Assembly (NCBI RefSeq): GCF_964355755.1
Contig: NC_092673.1
Coordinates: 23,749,001 to 23,813,000, forward strand
Direction of reading: 5' to 3'
Source of the DNA: Antedon mediterranea
Taxonomy: Eukaryota; Echinodermata; Crinoidea; Comatulida; Antedonidae
Length of the DNA stretch: 64,000 nt
Part shown: positions 1 to 13,070 of the stretch, one piece after another
How the letters are laid out: the number at the start of each line of letters is the position of its first letter
How positions within the stretch are numbered: position 1 is the stretch's first letter
The notes under the pieces: model-generated
Seen by the model: only the letters and a program-made list of their open reading frames with translations
What the model was told of the DNA's origin: nothing
Database searches by the model: none
Program-made: the position numbers and the translations under genes

Positions 1-174
1 GTAAAGTTCTCCTACTTCTTCGGGAAAATATATATATATATATTTGTGTGTGTCTTAATGCTGTGTGTGATTTAGGCTAATTGCACTACAAGCATGTGTG
101 TGCGAATTTGGTGTAAAGACTGTTGCCGACTTTTGAAAATTTACACTAGCAGGTCTGACAATTATACTAAAAAG

Positions 175-346
175 TGGTCGACAGTGGTCCGTATTGCCTC
201 CAAAATTTAATGGAGTGGTCCTTGACCACATATCTATCTTTATTTTCATTTTGGTAAAGATCTTGTAATTAATTTTTGAGTAATCCTGCTAAACAAACAA
301 ACAAACAAACGCGATCGACTACATAATACCTCCTTGGCGGAGGTGA
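175..346 (+). repeat. Dispersed repeat tail with CAAA microsatellite and hairpin
   Basis: An (AAAC)n microsatellite at about 291-310 is followed by a short hairpin, ACCTCC-ttggc-GGAGGT (about 329-345). The upstream stretch about a target rule of 'tggtcc...gaccac' and 'taatcctgctaaac' resembles the 3' part of a repeat widespread in marine animal genomes (recalled, not searched). No protein is encoded. A short (TA)n run lies at 30-44. Confidence 0.5.
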
Positions 347-350
347 AATA

Positions 351-3300
351 TTATGAAATTGAAATATACGGTAAATGTTTGTTTACTAACATTTAATGTT
401 GTTTTAGGATTTCATACAGTATGAAACTTTTTTCCATTTCAAACTTAATTTAAACTAAATATAGCTAGAAGCTGTAATTGCAATTTGCAATTAAGTAGTA
501 CTGTTAATATTGTGTTTATTTTAATGGTAACCCCAAAACATAATTCTTCCCTAACTGTCAAATTCAGCAGATAAAGGCCATATTACAAATTGCATGTTGA
601 AAATATATGTTTCTTTAAAGTAAATTGCATTCATAATTTTCTATTGAAATGACATTAAATGAATGTTAAAAAATGGCAATGAAATAGCATTTGAACCCTT
701 TAAGCCCTCATAATACATCATTTTCAAATAAGACATTAACATTGTTGGTGTACACACATAATGAATGTTTATGAGTTGACAACATTTCATGAGTTGAAAA
801 ATTGATCTTTCGACGAATGAAATAGTTTCTCCATTCAACAAATATTCTTTTTGTTTTATAATATTATACCTACTGTTCTAAACATTCATTATATTTCCAT
901 CTTGAATCAATGTTGAAAGCTAGGCTTGAAGAGACCATTGAATAAGCAGCCTCAATTAATTGATGTTGAGTAGAACAGACTGTTCACTGTTTTTAATGAG
1001 TCTGTCACTCTCAAAATCTTTTTAAAAAAGATTTACATGTAGTACAATCACCATTAACTATCACTTCCATTTATTTGTAGAATTATACTGTAGTACTAAA
1101 TTGCACATCATGTGAAATTAACCAATCAAATGGCAATGATACAATTGGGTGTATCAAAATATGGAAATTCAAAACTTTATAAAAACCACATTGTGTTTAA
1201 TATTTGGTACATTTTTAGAATCCTGTCTGTACAATTGTCAAATAAATGAGACTTTAATAGCTGTGTTTACCCGGAACATGCTGCTGGCACCAGAGAGCCG
1301 GAACATCCACAAATCTAGTCATCCGTTCATGAAACGCCGCTGGGTAACAATTCTGGCGCGAAAGTAGCATGATAGTCACTGAAATGCAAATTGCCTGTGT
1401 GTACGTATTTTGCATATGTGGGTCAACTCTGCCATCAAAATTAGACCCCTTATTTCCACATCAAAACACAATTCCCATAACTACAATCTTCTTCAAAATG
1501 CAAAGAAGTTTTTGCATCTTTTGAATTGGAGCAAGCTGTAGAATCTAGCTGTCAACGAGCCCAATCGTTTCTTAAATATTCCTATCCCATAATATAATGT
1601 GTTATTTAGTTAGTTGTTATTTGATTTATCTTTAGTTTCAACAGGAAATCATATTTATTTACCCTATTCTACTTCATTTCAACAGCCAGAAAAGAATATT
1701 TACAATACAGTTTTAAAGCATTTATGTATTTTTTTGCCACAGTTTTGGTAACCTTTTTCATAATGAAACATCTTTTACCAGTGTTATTAAATGATAATAA
1801 ATTAACAATTTATTAACAAACTCAATAGTTCTTTTCAGAACTGAATATACAAGGTGTACCGCAACATTTGATTTCAAAATTCAAAGCTTCAAACAATAAA
1901 TAAATTCATTATTTTTCAACAGTTTTGGTAATCCTTTTCACGATGAAGAAAGTATCCTAGCTCCTTTAAACCAGTGCTGTAGGTAAGTCAATCCATAATC
2001 ATTCTACCTCATACATTTTCATGAGTTCATTGTATAAAATTGGCTTTAGGGCCAATATTACAAAGTCAATTCTATCAAAGTGAAATATTCCATCTGCCTG
2101 TTTAGCAGTTGAAATTATGGAACATGTTCCTGAAATGTGAAGCATGACTTTTGCCCTGAATCATAATTTGTCTTGTAACTAGATTTTGCTAGAAATTTAA
2201 AACAAAAATGTTCAGAATTGGACAGAATATATTGTTTTGGGGCGGTAAAGGCAAAGAAGCCGATATTAAAGCTTTGTTCTCATACCATTGCGCAGTTCTA
2301 ATGAAATGTCGCTTGTGATTGGTCATTTTACTTGTGTTAAATTAATGCATTGCATCCTAGTGGGAACAGCACATTCACTTTACTTCGTTATTATGCTGAA
2401 ACGAAAGCTTATAAATTAATTAACGTTTGTGTGCAGTATGTGCAATAGACCAATAAAATGTCTTGAATTTTGAATCAGTGGGGCAAATAATTTCATGTAG
2501 TGAAAGATGAAGGTTTTTATTTAAATGTTTCCCACCACTAACAAATCTGCAAAATGTTGAATTGTTTATGAAAATTGTCGGCGCTATTTGTTATTGTCTT
2601 TTTGTTTTTTCCATACCCGAGAAGATTTTTGTTTTATTACAAAGAAAGATGTTAACGTCTAGCGTGCTACTCTTTTATGACAACCCTTCAGTTTTTCTCC
2701 GAGAGGCCTGCTGTAACAGCAGCCTCAACTAAAGGGTTAATTGTCATTATCATACAGTATTTTATTGAATGTAGTTACCAGAAGGCATTCAATACCCTAC
2801 AAAGTAATAAATAAAAGTTTTTTCTTGTAAGTAACTTCTTTCTACCGTAATTTCAGATTCATATTTCCAATTTATACTATCACATCAAAATGTATTTATT
2901 GTAAAGCTTGCTGTAGGCGTCTCATCAGATATTCAATACCACTCTTCTGACATATAAAAATGACTACTAAATTTAGAATGGTGTCAGTGCTTCATTTAAA
3001 ATCAATACCATTAGAATGTGAATTTGAATTTAAATGGTTCTACCAAAAAAAAAAAAGTTTTAAAACATTAAAATAGAGAGGGCAGTATTTCTTTATATAA
3101 AGTTTTAGCCAGAGGCTGATTCTAAACTTCAATACATTCCAAGAAAGCTTCCAATGCCTTCCATTCAAGTAACCTCTGGAGAATCTTTCGCACAATGTCA
3201 GTAAATTCATTGTAAAAATCTTTGCAATACGAGTCAAGCAAGACAAATTAAAAGCTTATAGCATAATTGCAATAAGCACAACACATTTATGAACTCCTAT

Positions 3301-4200
3301 TAAAGAGATATTTTCAGGATTAAATAAAATGTTCTCTTAATAGAGGAGCATTGAGGAGAGGGTGGTAGTGGTCATGCAAGAATCTGTAATACCCTTTAAA
3401 TGACATGATTAAAATAAATTTATATAAAAATCAATTAGGTGCTAAAACATAACATAAGCTGTTCAGTTCTGTATACAATTTTCTATTGTTTAAACAAAAC
3501 ATCGCCATATTCCATTCCATGAAACAGAACAAGTGGCAGTGAGACGGAACACATACTGTATTAACCACTCATTTAAATCAACTTACATGATCTACAATGT
3601 TGGAAATTGCATTTGGATTTAAAAATTAAATGTTTTCATATGTACAAAATCATTGGTTGGATCACCAAGCTACTCTAATTTCACAATTTTTTCATTTCAC
3701 GGAACGAAAGATGGCGCCTTTCAATTGTGTATTTAAATTTTCCATTATTTAACAACACAGCGCGGTCTTCCGTTCCTTGAAACGGAACAAGAGTGAAAGT
3801 TCAGGAAAAAAAAGAGTGAATGTTAATGTTACTTTAAAAAGCTAAGTAGAAATAGAAATATTTTCCATCAAGATGACTTGAATTAAAATGTAATTTCTGA
3901 GAAAATGATTAAAGAATCTCAGATGGATTATGGGATACTTTTTACAAGTCTCCCACTGAATATTATTGACATACTGCAAAGATAACATATTTAACTACAC
4001 TTTTGCTTTACTGAGAAAATAAATTGAGTGTTTACTTAGGCCGATGTGTGCAATTTTTTTGTTATGTTTGGAAAGTATGAGAGCTTTAAAAATGTGTGAT
4101 TTATATTTTAAACATACTCAGATAATCACTTCTAAAATGAAGTTTAGGTAAATGTTTATTTTACATTGATTTGATAACAATCTTTACATACCATAGTGAC
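351..4200. other. AT-rich non-coding DNA
   Basis: I see no convincing gene here. The open frames are short, have no recognisable domain and are rich in A/T-coded residues. Two weakly similar segments (about 3483-3545 and 3743-3800), each with 'ccattccatgaaacagaac' or 'ccgttccttgaaacggaac', suggest an old local duplication or a degenerate repeat. A small hairpin lies at about 2701-2730 (gaggcctgctg/cagcagcctc). Confidence 0.5.
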
Positions 4201-4216
4201 AATAACATTTTTTTTT

Positions 4217-5029
4217 GGGCCCTGTTTCTGCTGCCAACTAAATACCGTATATTATACGGTATTTTTTGAATACCGTATATATACGGTATATTTTTGGCAG
4301 CAGAAACTGCGCTCATAAAAAATATACCGTATTTTGTATACCGTATTTTCCCCACAAAATTTGTGGATAAAATACGGTATTTACAAATTTATACCGTATT
4401 TTTTGTACCCGTTTCTGCTGCCAATAAAAAATACCGTATTTTTTTTTTACATGACAAAAGGTCAACATTCGTGTTTTTATTTTCTGTCGCTGTCAGCTGT
4501 TTTACACACGTGTATATATATATTCGGCGAAAATGTGGAGCGAAGACGTCACAGTTTTACTAAATAAATTTGTGTGGGGAAGCTAAAATGTCTGGCCAAC
4601 TAAAAGGTAATAAAAGGGACAACCACATTTATAAAGACATTTCTAAAAAAATAAAGCAGGAGTATGGAATAGACTTGTCTCCAAAGCAAGTAAACTCAAA
4701 GCTGAAGAGCCTGCGAAAGCAGTACAACATTGCAAAATACAATAACTCGGGGAGGGAACGAATTAATTGTCCCCATTACGATGTTTTCTGTGCTCTCACA
4801 ACATCTCTATCACTAGGGCTAGGCTGTTGAAAGTGAGACGTAAAACTTCCTTTAATTATCGATCAAATAAATGAATGGCAATTTGGGTAAAAAAGATGAA
4901 ATTTAACACGACCACCCAAGAAGTATTGTTAGCAGAAACGGGGTACTAAAAAATACGGTATAAAAAATACCGTATTTTATACCGTATTTTTATACCGTAT
5001 TTTGAGCAGTTGCAGCAGAAACAGGCCCC
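4217..5029 (+). mobile_element. Harbinger-like non-autonomous element, copy A
   Basis: The termini are inverted repeats: GGGCCCTGTTTCTGCTGCC on the left and GCAGCAGAAACAGGCCCC on the right. The ends are packed with the near-palindromic unit AATACGGTAT/ATACCGTATT in both orientations. The interior carries a broken Myb/SANT-like gene, the kind of accessory protein that accompanies PIF/Harbinger transposases. No transposase is present, so the copy is non-autonomous. It is about 190 bp longer than copy B (6535-7153) because copy B lacks part of the left repeat block. No clear target duplication flanks this copy. A second internal GGCAGCAGAAAC motif near 4290 suggests the end block was duplicated. 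Confidence 0.7.
4533..4827 (+). pseudogene. Myb/SANT-like (trihelix) protein of Harbinger element, frameshifted
   Basis: An ATG at 4533 opens a frame starting MWSEDVTVLLNKFV, the expected first helix of a Myb/SANT-like (Myb_DNA-bind_4 type) domain. This frame ends after about 17 codons. A second frame from 4588 (MSGQLKGNKRDNHIYKD) supplies the other two helices, including the Trp-substituted pattern PKQVNSKLKSLRKQYNIAKY, and ends at a stop near 4828. Family members bind terminal repeats of Harbinger elements and help import the transposase; that role is known for the family, not shown here. The frame break is identical in copy B, so it predates the amplification. Both copies therefore probably spread without making this protein. 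Confidence 0.65.
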
Positions 5030-6534
5030 TGGATAGCATACTTTCTGTTTCGTTTGCTATGAAAACAACTATATTTTCAAACTCCGTCATATTTCTACTT
5101 TTTCCAGCTCCTCCTTCTTCGTTTCGTCTTTTACTATATTTTTTCCTCCAGGGTTCACAGGTCATTGAAAAATTGGAAAAAAATTTGTTTACAAACCTGA
5201 AAATTAGTGGAAGTTTCAACCTCTTGTCACAATATTACAAAGTCGAGAATCAACGTGTAATATTGTGAATAAATTTCAACAAAATAACATACCCATGTAA
5301 TGCACAGTCTGATACTTTTTTCAAATGATGTATGTGTCAATTGTTACACAAACATTTTGTTACAAAATACAATATGGGTATTGCAAAACATGAAAATTAG
5401 TCCACAATGCAAGTCCTATCATTTGTCCAGGTTTGGTTTTCTTTAAAAAGTCATGGAAATAAATAGATAAGATGAGAATTTTTAAAATTTTATTTTACAC
5501 CATTTATACAAATATATCGCTTTTTCTATGACATTTTTAAGCTAGATTTAGTCAAGTAATTTTTTCTAGAATGGTCTTGGAAAATTAACTCTTGAGAAAG
5601 TTTATGAACCCTATAAGTTGTCTGTACTTTTCCTTTGTCCAGTAACATCATTAGTCAGAGTGTATTATTACCATTATCAATTATATTTCTTCAGGTGTTT
5701 TAAATTTCATCAACCTATTAACTACTCTTGGTTGGTTCATTATTTCAATGAAAATAACTGCATGTCATTTTGAGATTCCCTTAAATCGTTCAACATACCT
5801 ATAACTCTTTTTTCCTTCCTCATTCTAAAATATTTTGCCATGCCCATCTTTTAACACTGCATTTCTATTGTGATAATTTATCAATACAATTTTTACGGTT
5901 TATACTACATGACCTATGTTCTTTATCTCATAAAAGCTGTAAATGTTCCTAAAATTATGCTTTGCGTCTTTTATTATTGTAGTGTTAACAGTTTTAATAC
6001 TAATTACTATGTAGATAATTTGTTCTTATTTATTAGTTCATTATCTTTCATTGTCCTCCAAAAACAACATATTAGATGAATAAAATAGTTAATGTTGTAG
6101 ATATGATAAAATTTCACTTATGCAAAAAAAATATTGACAGGTAATGGGCCTAAATGGATCTTCTTTTTAAAATTTTAAGTTTTTACCAGACCAATAACTA
6201 TGTGACATGTGACAAATGGCATATTCAATTTTAAAAAGGGAAACAGTAAATAAAATGTTTTTATGCAGTTTTTTTAACACATATTCTTTTTATAGTCAAT
6301 ATTATATCTGGTTCATTGTTCTATAAAGTGCAATCAGCGATGAGTTCATAATGATATTTAAAGTCGAATGTTTCTGTAAATCATATTTTTCAGACTAATG
6401 GACAACGTTGTATAAATAAAACAACCGATACCGATCCTGTCATGATAGAATTACATTTTAACGTGGTATAATTAGCCTATCCATTAATGTCATACTAGCT
6501 ATACTAAATAAAACTCCATCCAGAGTACATCATA
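5030..6534. other. AT-rich spacer between the two inverted Harbinger copies
   Basis: About 1.5 kb without a recognisable gene or RNA. Short open frames (for example 5002-5268 and 4977-5219 on opposite strands) are overlapping shadows with no domain. The spacer would form the loop if the two flanking inverted copies paired. Confidence 0.5.
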
Positions 6535-7153
6535 GGGCCTGTTTCTGCTGCAACTGCTCAAAATACGGTATAAAAATACGGTATAAAATACGGTATTTTT
6601 TATACCGTATTTTTTAGTACCCCGTTTCTGCTAACAATACTTCTTGGGTGGTCGTGTTAAATTTCATCTTTTTTACCCAAATTGCCATTCATTTATTTGA
6701 TCGATAATTAAAGGAAGTTTTACGTCTCACTTTCAACAGCCTAGCCCTATAGTGATAGAGATGTTGTGAGAGCACAGAAAACATCGTAATGGGGACAATT
6801 AATTCGTTCCCTCACCGAGTTATTGTATTTTGCAATGTTGTACTGCTTTCGCAGGCTCTTCAGCTTTGAGTTTACTTGCTTTGGAGACAAGTCTATTCCA
6901 TACTCCTGCTTTATTTTTTTAGAAATGTCTTTATAAATGTGGTTGTCCCTTTTATTACCTTTTAGTTGGCCAGACATTTTAGCTTCCCCACACAAATTTA
7001 TTTAGTAAAACTGTGACGTCTTCGCTCCACATTTTCGCCGAATATATATATACATGTGTGTAAAACAGCTGACAGCGACAGAAAATAAAAACACGAATTA
7101 TTCAAAAAATACCGTATAATATACGGTATTTAGTTGGCAGCAGAAACAGGGCC
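6535..7153 (-). mobile_element. Harbinger-like non-autonomous element, copy B (inverted)
   Basis: This copy lies opposite to copy A and is nearly identical over the shared part. Its ends are GGGCCTGTTTCTGCTGC and GGCAGCAGAAACAGGGCC. It is flanked by ATA on both sides (6532-6534 and 7154-7156), a 3-bp target duplication that fits PIF/Harbinger insertion. It lacks about 190 bp of repeat block present in copy A. The same terminal AATACGGTAT units occur at the inner end. Confidence 0.75.
6747..7032 (-). pseudogene. Myb/SANT-like protein of Harbinger element, frameshifted (second copy)
   Basis: Reverse-strand equivalent of the gene at 4533-4827, with the same start (MWSEDVTVLL) and the same break before MSGQLKGNKRDN. 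The C-terminal part differs by a few substitutions: Gly to Val in the NNSGRER segment, and an earlier stop (TAG) after TSLSL. Sharing the frameshift while differing elsewhere indicates two independent insertions of an already defective master element. The alternative, one insertion followed by inverted duplication, is less likely because copy B has its own ATA duplication. Confidence 0.65.
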
Positions 7154-7534
7154 ATAATGACACATGGAAATTCTTCCAGGGAAGGGATTTAAATGAGTTA
7201 TTAAACCTATTCTAAATCTAGCATTTACATTTTCTTCTTTACCAACTTTCTTGATTTGTATTCTAATAAAGAATAAAATGAATTGGGGCCTAAGATGAAG
7301 TACTGTAGTTTAACACAGTATACACATATACAGGTTTCCCCTCAATTAAAGACCACTTTTTAGACATATTTCAACAGGTTTCTGGTTAAATTACAACTGT
7401 TTTGTTTTGTCGTTTTCATAGGAAATTTATGTAACTGTATCTTTGTTATTTTATTTTTATTATTTATTATTTTCTTTTTGTCTTTATTGCTGTTGAGAAT
7501 TCAAAATAAGATTGTTAACAATTTACACTTATTA

Positions 7535-8445
7535 TAATACTAGCAATTATACCCGCCCCAGGGCGGGTTTCAAAATTAGTTTAAAGGCTTCTCAGTACAT
7601 AACACCCGACGCCAGTATCTGTCTATACTCACCAACTACCGCCCCTCTTCAATAAACACCCCATACTCTTTCTTAAAAACAAATTCTTCCCAGTGATGGA
7701 CACATTCAATTCAACCTAAGCTTCAAATTGAGAGGAGTATACATAGCTATGATGGGTCTAATGATGTTATTGTTACTCCCAACCCATAATGGTGATGTAG
7801 TTGAACACAGTAACAGTAAACAACGTGTGTATGTTCACACAGGAATGGATGTCTGTAATGAGACAATCCAGGAGGCCAATACATAGCTGGATATGGTTAA
7901 AGTACTTTGCTAAATGTTTAATTGAATAGGTGCCATATTGGTTAATGAATAAAATATGTATATCTATATCTATATTTCCCCAAACACCTTGCTTAGGATA
8001 ATTCAAATACTGTAAAACTTTTGTAGTATAATTTTACAATTCGATAGCCTACAACCCCGAGCCCTAGCAAAAATGACATCACAAACCACCACACCAACCC
8101 CCCGCCACCCCTCCCACAAAAACCCCAGGAGTCGGGGGAATTTTTTAAAATGTAGTTTAAAACCTTCCGGGTACAATTGCCATCATTTTGATACCCCATA
8201 CGTATGGTTACGTGCAGAAACAGAAATTTGTATAACGAACAAACATCGAAAGTGGGGGTTTTGACCACATTTTGGTCCCTAACTTGGATCCTTGGTGGCG
8301 GATGATGTTGAAATATAGCTTAGAACATTTCCGGTACAATTGCGGTAATTTTGATACCCCATATGTAAGATTATGTGCAGTAACAAAAATTTGTATAACG
8401 AACAAACAAACAAACAGACAGACAAACTCTCTCACTTATAATATA
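7535..8445 (+). repeat. Dispersed repeat with internal duplication and CAAA/CAGA tail
   Basis: It begins with a GC hairpin (acccgcc-ccag-ggcgggt, about 7550-7567) and ends with (caaa)n(caga)n followed by 'tataatatagatta', like the 3' ends of some non-LTR or SINE-type repeats. About 8145-8240 and 8300-8405 are diverged tandem copies: both contain 'ttttgatacccca' and 'atttgtataacgaacaaac'. Short reading frames on both strands are not coding. The superfamily is unassigned. Confidence 0.5.
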
Positions 8446-11400
8446 GATTATTATTTATTTTTTACGCTGCTGCTCTAGCCAGCTTCATTCATAAGCTAAA
8501 GCAAGCAGCAGTATAGTATGTAAGGCCGACAGATTTGCGACTTTGTAAACTCGACTATAATTTATAGATTCCAGCTGCTGGACCCAAAAAACGTCTTGGA
8601 AAAGAGAGTCTATGAGGGCTCACGGTTGAACGATTTTGGATTCTAGCCCTTTGATTGGTTGACGCGAATCAACAGCAGACTTTTTGTAAAGTCACGTTGT
8701 CTCTTAGAGGGTATTCAGTCAGGTTACACACACACAGCACATTAAAGTTCAAAATTGACCATTTTTTAAATGGGCATGTGAATCATAATTAAAGAACTAT
8801 CTTTGATTTGTATGTATTTTTGTGATTAAAGGACATCTTTTTAATAATTACGGTAATAATAAATATATCTGAAGAAAGAACAATGATTCATTTTAAAATG
8901 TCGAGCAGCGTTTTTTGTAAGAAATATTTAATCTGGTTGCAATTCCCATTTCCAAATGGGTCATAATATCCCATTTCTCATGACAAAAAGAGCAACCAGA
9001 AAATGACATTTTATTTTGATCTTTTTAGACTTTACTTTGTGGGCAAAGGTAAATCTGTCCATAAAATGTCAATTTCTGAAAAAAAATTGGTTAATATCTT
9101 GTAGACACTCAGACAAACATGACAAAGGAAATATAAATTGACATAATGACTATAATTGATAGGAATAATTTGTGGCTTGTATAAACCAAACTGTCAAAAG
9201 TGATTTGATTTAAAAAGTAAAATGACATAAGATATGATATAATACCATGATGTAAATTACAATCTAAATTTCTCCCAACATTAACAAATCTCAACTGACT
9301 TGTTGTTAACCCAGATTATGAACACTTAATGATGGATTATATTCTATTTCAACTACTGTATATAATATATACTGTAGAACGTGTATTAGTTTTTGTAATT
9401 TTCACAATCATAAACTGAGTTTGAATTATTATTTTTATTACTACTGGGTACTACTAAAGTACAATTGAATTTTTATTGGAAATTCCGCTATTTTATTAAA
9501 ATGTTTTATGAAAATTAATTTGAACTAATTTGCTGGTAAACAATCTTTTATTTTTTTAAATTAAGTTATTTACTATTACAAATATAATTATATTCTGAGG
9601 TATCAGAATAATAAATTAAACCCATTATATGTTACAGTTTAAACTCTCTAAAATACAATTGATTGTTCTAATCATAACATTGATTTGTTTAAATAAAGAT
9701 ATTTTATAAAGGAGTTTACAATATTCTTAAGACATACCATTGGTAAAAACATCTTACTTGCACTAATGTGGCAAGCAAATGCAAGTGCACCCTAAATTAG
9801 TTAAAAGTTACCTTCTTTGAAGTTACTCCAGAGTGTTGTACATTAACAAATAACTTTCAAACATTCAAAAACATCTATTTATCCTACAACAATCAATATA
9901 GTGCCGGTCCATAAAATAATGTTCAGAGGCGCTTGACATTAAGTTAAACAGGAACTGTACTATTTTAGGAAATAACATTGCTTGCACTACATTAAATACA
10001 ATAAGAAAACTTCAGAGCAATGAGCAAAAGTTATACACTGAGTATTAGACTTTAGAGCTTTATAAGCTTCCTGATAAATCATCAGTATTTATTAAATTTA
10101 AAATAACAATTGAACCAAATGTTATATTTATAGTCTCAAAAATCTAATGATTTATCATTTGATTTTTGTATATTTTGTAAATAAACTTGTACAATACATG
10201 TCACAATTGAACTCCATGCCATTTATTGGTTCTGATTAATATAGGTTCAGTTATCACTAATGGCGGAATATAATCGCAGTATATTTTATTACTACAATTA
10301 TTGCATGTTTATAATAGTTACTATGCATACATTTATAAAATCAGTAAATGCTGTTAAACACAATTATCAACAAATTATCAGGTATTAACTTACATTAGCT
10401 ACTCACATTAATTGATTATATTACGTTCTACCGTATTATTTTACATTCTTAAAAAAAAAAATATTTAACAAGAATAAAAATGTACACATTTTTATTAAAG
10501 TTAAAATTGTACAATATCTATTGGACATTCAAGAGTGGTCATGTAATACCTTGTGAACGAGTACAATTCTCGACTGAATCTTAACTTTGAGCTCCGGTCA
10601 TCAGTCTAACTAATGGCCGACTTATCTTAAACATTAGATGTCAATAGATTTTAAGTTTGCCCTGAGCCGACCTAAATTTTGTCCAACTTTCAAGTCATCT
10701 CAAGTTCTGTAACATACAATTTTGGCCATTTCCAGTCTGAAAGCTGCTTTTTCATTTATACCTTTCTTTGTATGGAGAGCCGTCCCCAACATAAATACCA
10801 TTACCCTTTATCTTTTTGTATTCAATTTCTATTTACCTGTATGCCTCTCTGTGATGCATTTCAAAACACAACCTTTTCTCTTTTCACTAAATAAATATGG
10901 GCTTTAATCCTGTGTTTTATTTAATGGAATATTGTTTCATTCCCTTTGAAACTACTTATCAACTGAACTCGCATGTCTAGACAATTAAACTATATTAGAC
11001 AGCAGTTATCAAATCCCATTAAATGTAATGGTAAAAGGAAATAACTTTGATGCATGCATCATTTAAAACTTTCTTTGGTCTTGAAAAAAAATGTCTTTGT
11101 TCAATCAGATGTGTCAAAACCAACAATTATGTGTGGCAGTCTCATTTGTGGAATTTAACAGAATACACAACGTACAAAATGTATGGTTTAATAATACGCT
11201 GGAGCAACATCAGATACCACTCATTTTGCATTGATTTAACTGTAATCTCCTAAAATATATTATCGACCATAGCCATGCAGAATTGCAAATATACTGCATG
11301 CAATACAAATTGGTAGACCAAATCTAATGATTTTCCAATTTTAGTGATTTTATTTGCATCAATAGGCCACAAAACATCTCAATTTTGAAAATCTTTAGTG

Positions 11401-12952
11401 TTTTTAGGCCTGACAAATGTGTTGGTAAAGCCTTAGCCGACCTAATTTTTTTCTTGATTAGGGTCACTTTTTTTGCATTGAGCATTACATTTTTCAGTTA
11501 AAATTGCATGAATATTGTAGAATTTCTACACCACTCTTTAAATTTGATTTTGGCCAAGTATTTAGTACATAATTATGACAGATATTATTTAGATAATTGA
11601 GTTTATGTTTATTAAGAGGCGTTATAAACCAAATTATGATGGTTTTGTAATCCTCTAGTCAACCTCGTAAACATTTATTATTTGTATGCTTTTTGTGGCC
11701 ACCTGTGTTGTATGCCCCATCAATGTAACGAATGATTAAACAATGCAGTGCATAGCATTGAAAGTCATGCTTCAAATATGAATCATGTTGAATGTACATG
11801 TTTAATATGATTGATATTAAAGTAGTAACTCTGATGAAAGAACAATGGTGGCATTTCTTTTTAACTCGTTACTTAATTTCATTTTTTTTGCTTATATTAT
11901 TGATGAAACAATAGTGTTTCCTGAAAGCTGGGAACATATTTCTGGCTCTTTACTTTATTGTTTTGGATTTAACTTTTTGCTTATTTTATTTTTCTCACCA
12001 TTGGAGAATCTGATACCATCAGTATGGTGAATGAAAAATATGGTAATTAAATACAAAAGATAAATCTGCCCAGTATACACCATTCTGTTCATTACCAGAT
12101 TAACCCCCAGCACCCCAAAAAACACAGTTTTGTTTGGCCACTGAACTCAATGTGGTAGATTTATATCCCACGTACAGTTAAAATAATATAAATGTGTTTA
12201 TATTTTTATTTATTTATTTAATTTATTTATTTTATTCAAACTCATTCAACAATAGTACAATATAATAGTTACCAGGAACACAGCACTGTATTTGGTCGTT
12301 CTCCCTACAGTTTTGTCACTCTTGGAGAGAAAAAACACACATTTAAAGTATCTTGCACATTCAATTAATTACTGCATTATGTTATTTAAATTTATTCAAG
12401 GTAGACAATAAAGCATTAGTATAAAATCAAAACATGCTAATATTAATTATTATTTTAGACATTGACAGGTGCAGTTTATATTCTCTATACTATAAAATTA
12501 CAATATTCTGTCTAAAAAACAAAAAAATATTCAATCATTATTCCGCTATAATGCTGATCAATTATGACACTAATAAAACATGACTTTGAATGGCCTGGTG
12601 AGAAACAAATATTGCCATAATATACATTTGAGTATATATATAATTGACAATTATAAAGTTTTAACAGATTTCAACAAGGACAATGTTCGTATAAATGTTT
12701 CATTTTGACTTAAGCAATTAAAGGTAATGATTCTTATATTGGATGTTGACTAGTAGATTTATTTATATAATCGAAAACAAATTATTGGAAGGTGTCACAA
12801 ACTCTGATTCCTTGTAGCAAAAGTATAAACACAAAATCTACAGAGTTTTAAAACAACTCAAAACAAAGTTTTAATTTCAATCAAATTCAACTTGTCTCTG
12901 AAAACAATCTAATATTCAAAATAAGAAAATAAATGTTCTTCATGATGACTTT
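8446..12952. other. AT-rich non-coding DNA
   Basis: No recognisable gene, RNA or element ends in about 4.5 kb. The open frames are short and hydrophobic by AT composition, for example 11845-12030 and 10679-10894. This could be intronic or intergenic sequence upstream of the exon at 13772. Confidence 0.5.
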
Positions 12953-13070
12953 GCTTTTCTTCCTTATATCTTTTCTTCCTTATATCTTTTCTTCCTTATA
13001 TCTTTTCTTCCTTATATCTTTTCTTCCTTATATCTTTTCTTCCTTATATCTTTTCTTCCTTATATCTTTA
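12953..13070 (+). repeat. 16-bp minisatellite
   Basis: About seven near-perfect copies of a 16-bp pyrimidine-rich unit (cttccttatatctttt). Because 16 is not a multiple of three, the repeated FLISFLPYIFSSLYL peptide it encodes is an artefact of the repeat, not a gene. The strand bias (almost pure C/T except for tat) could favour unusual DNA structure. Confidence 0.9.

Noticed and set aside
11845-12030. Small hydrophobic ORF
   Set aside because: Composition is explained by T-rich DNA; no homology recognised and no supporting signals.
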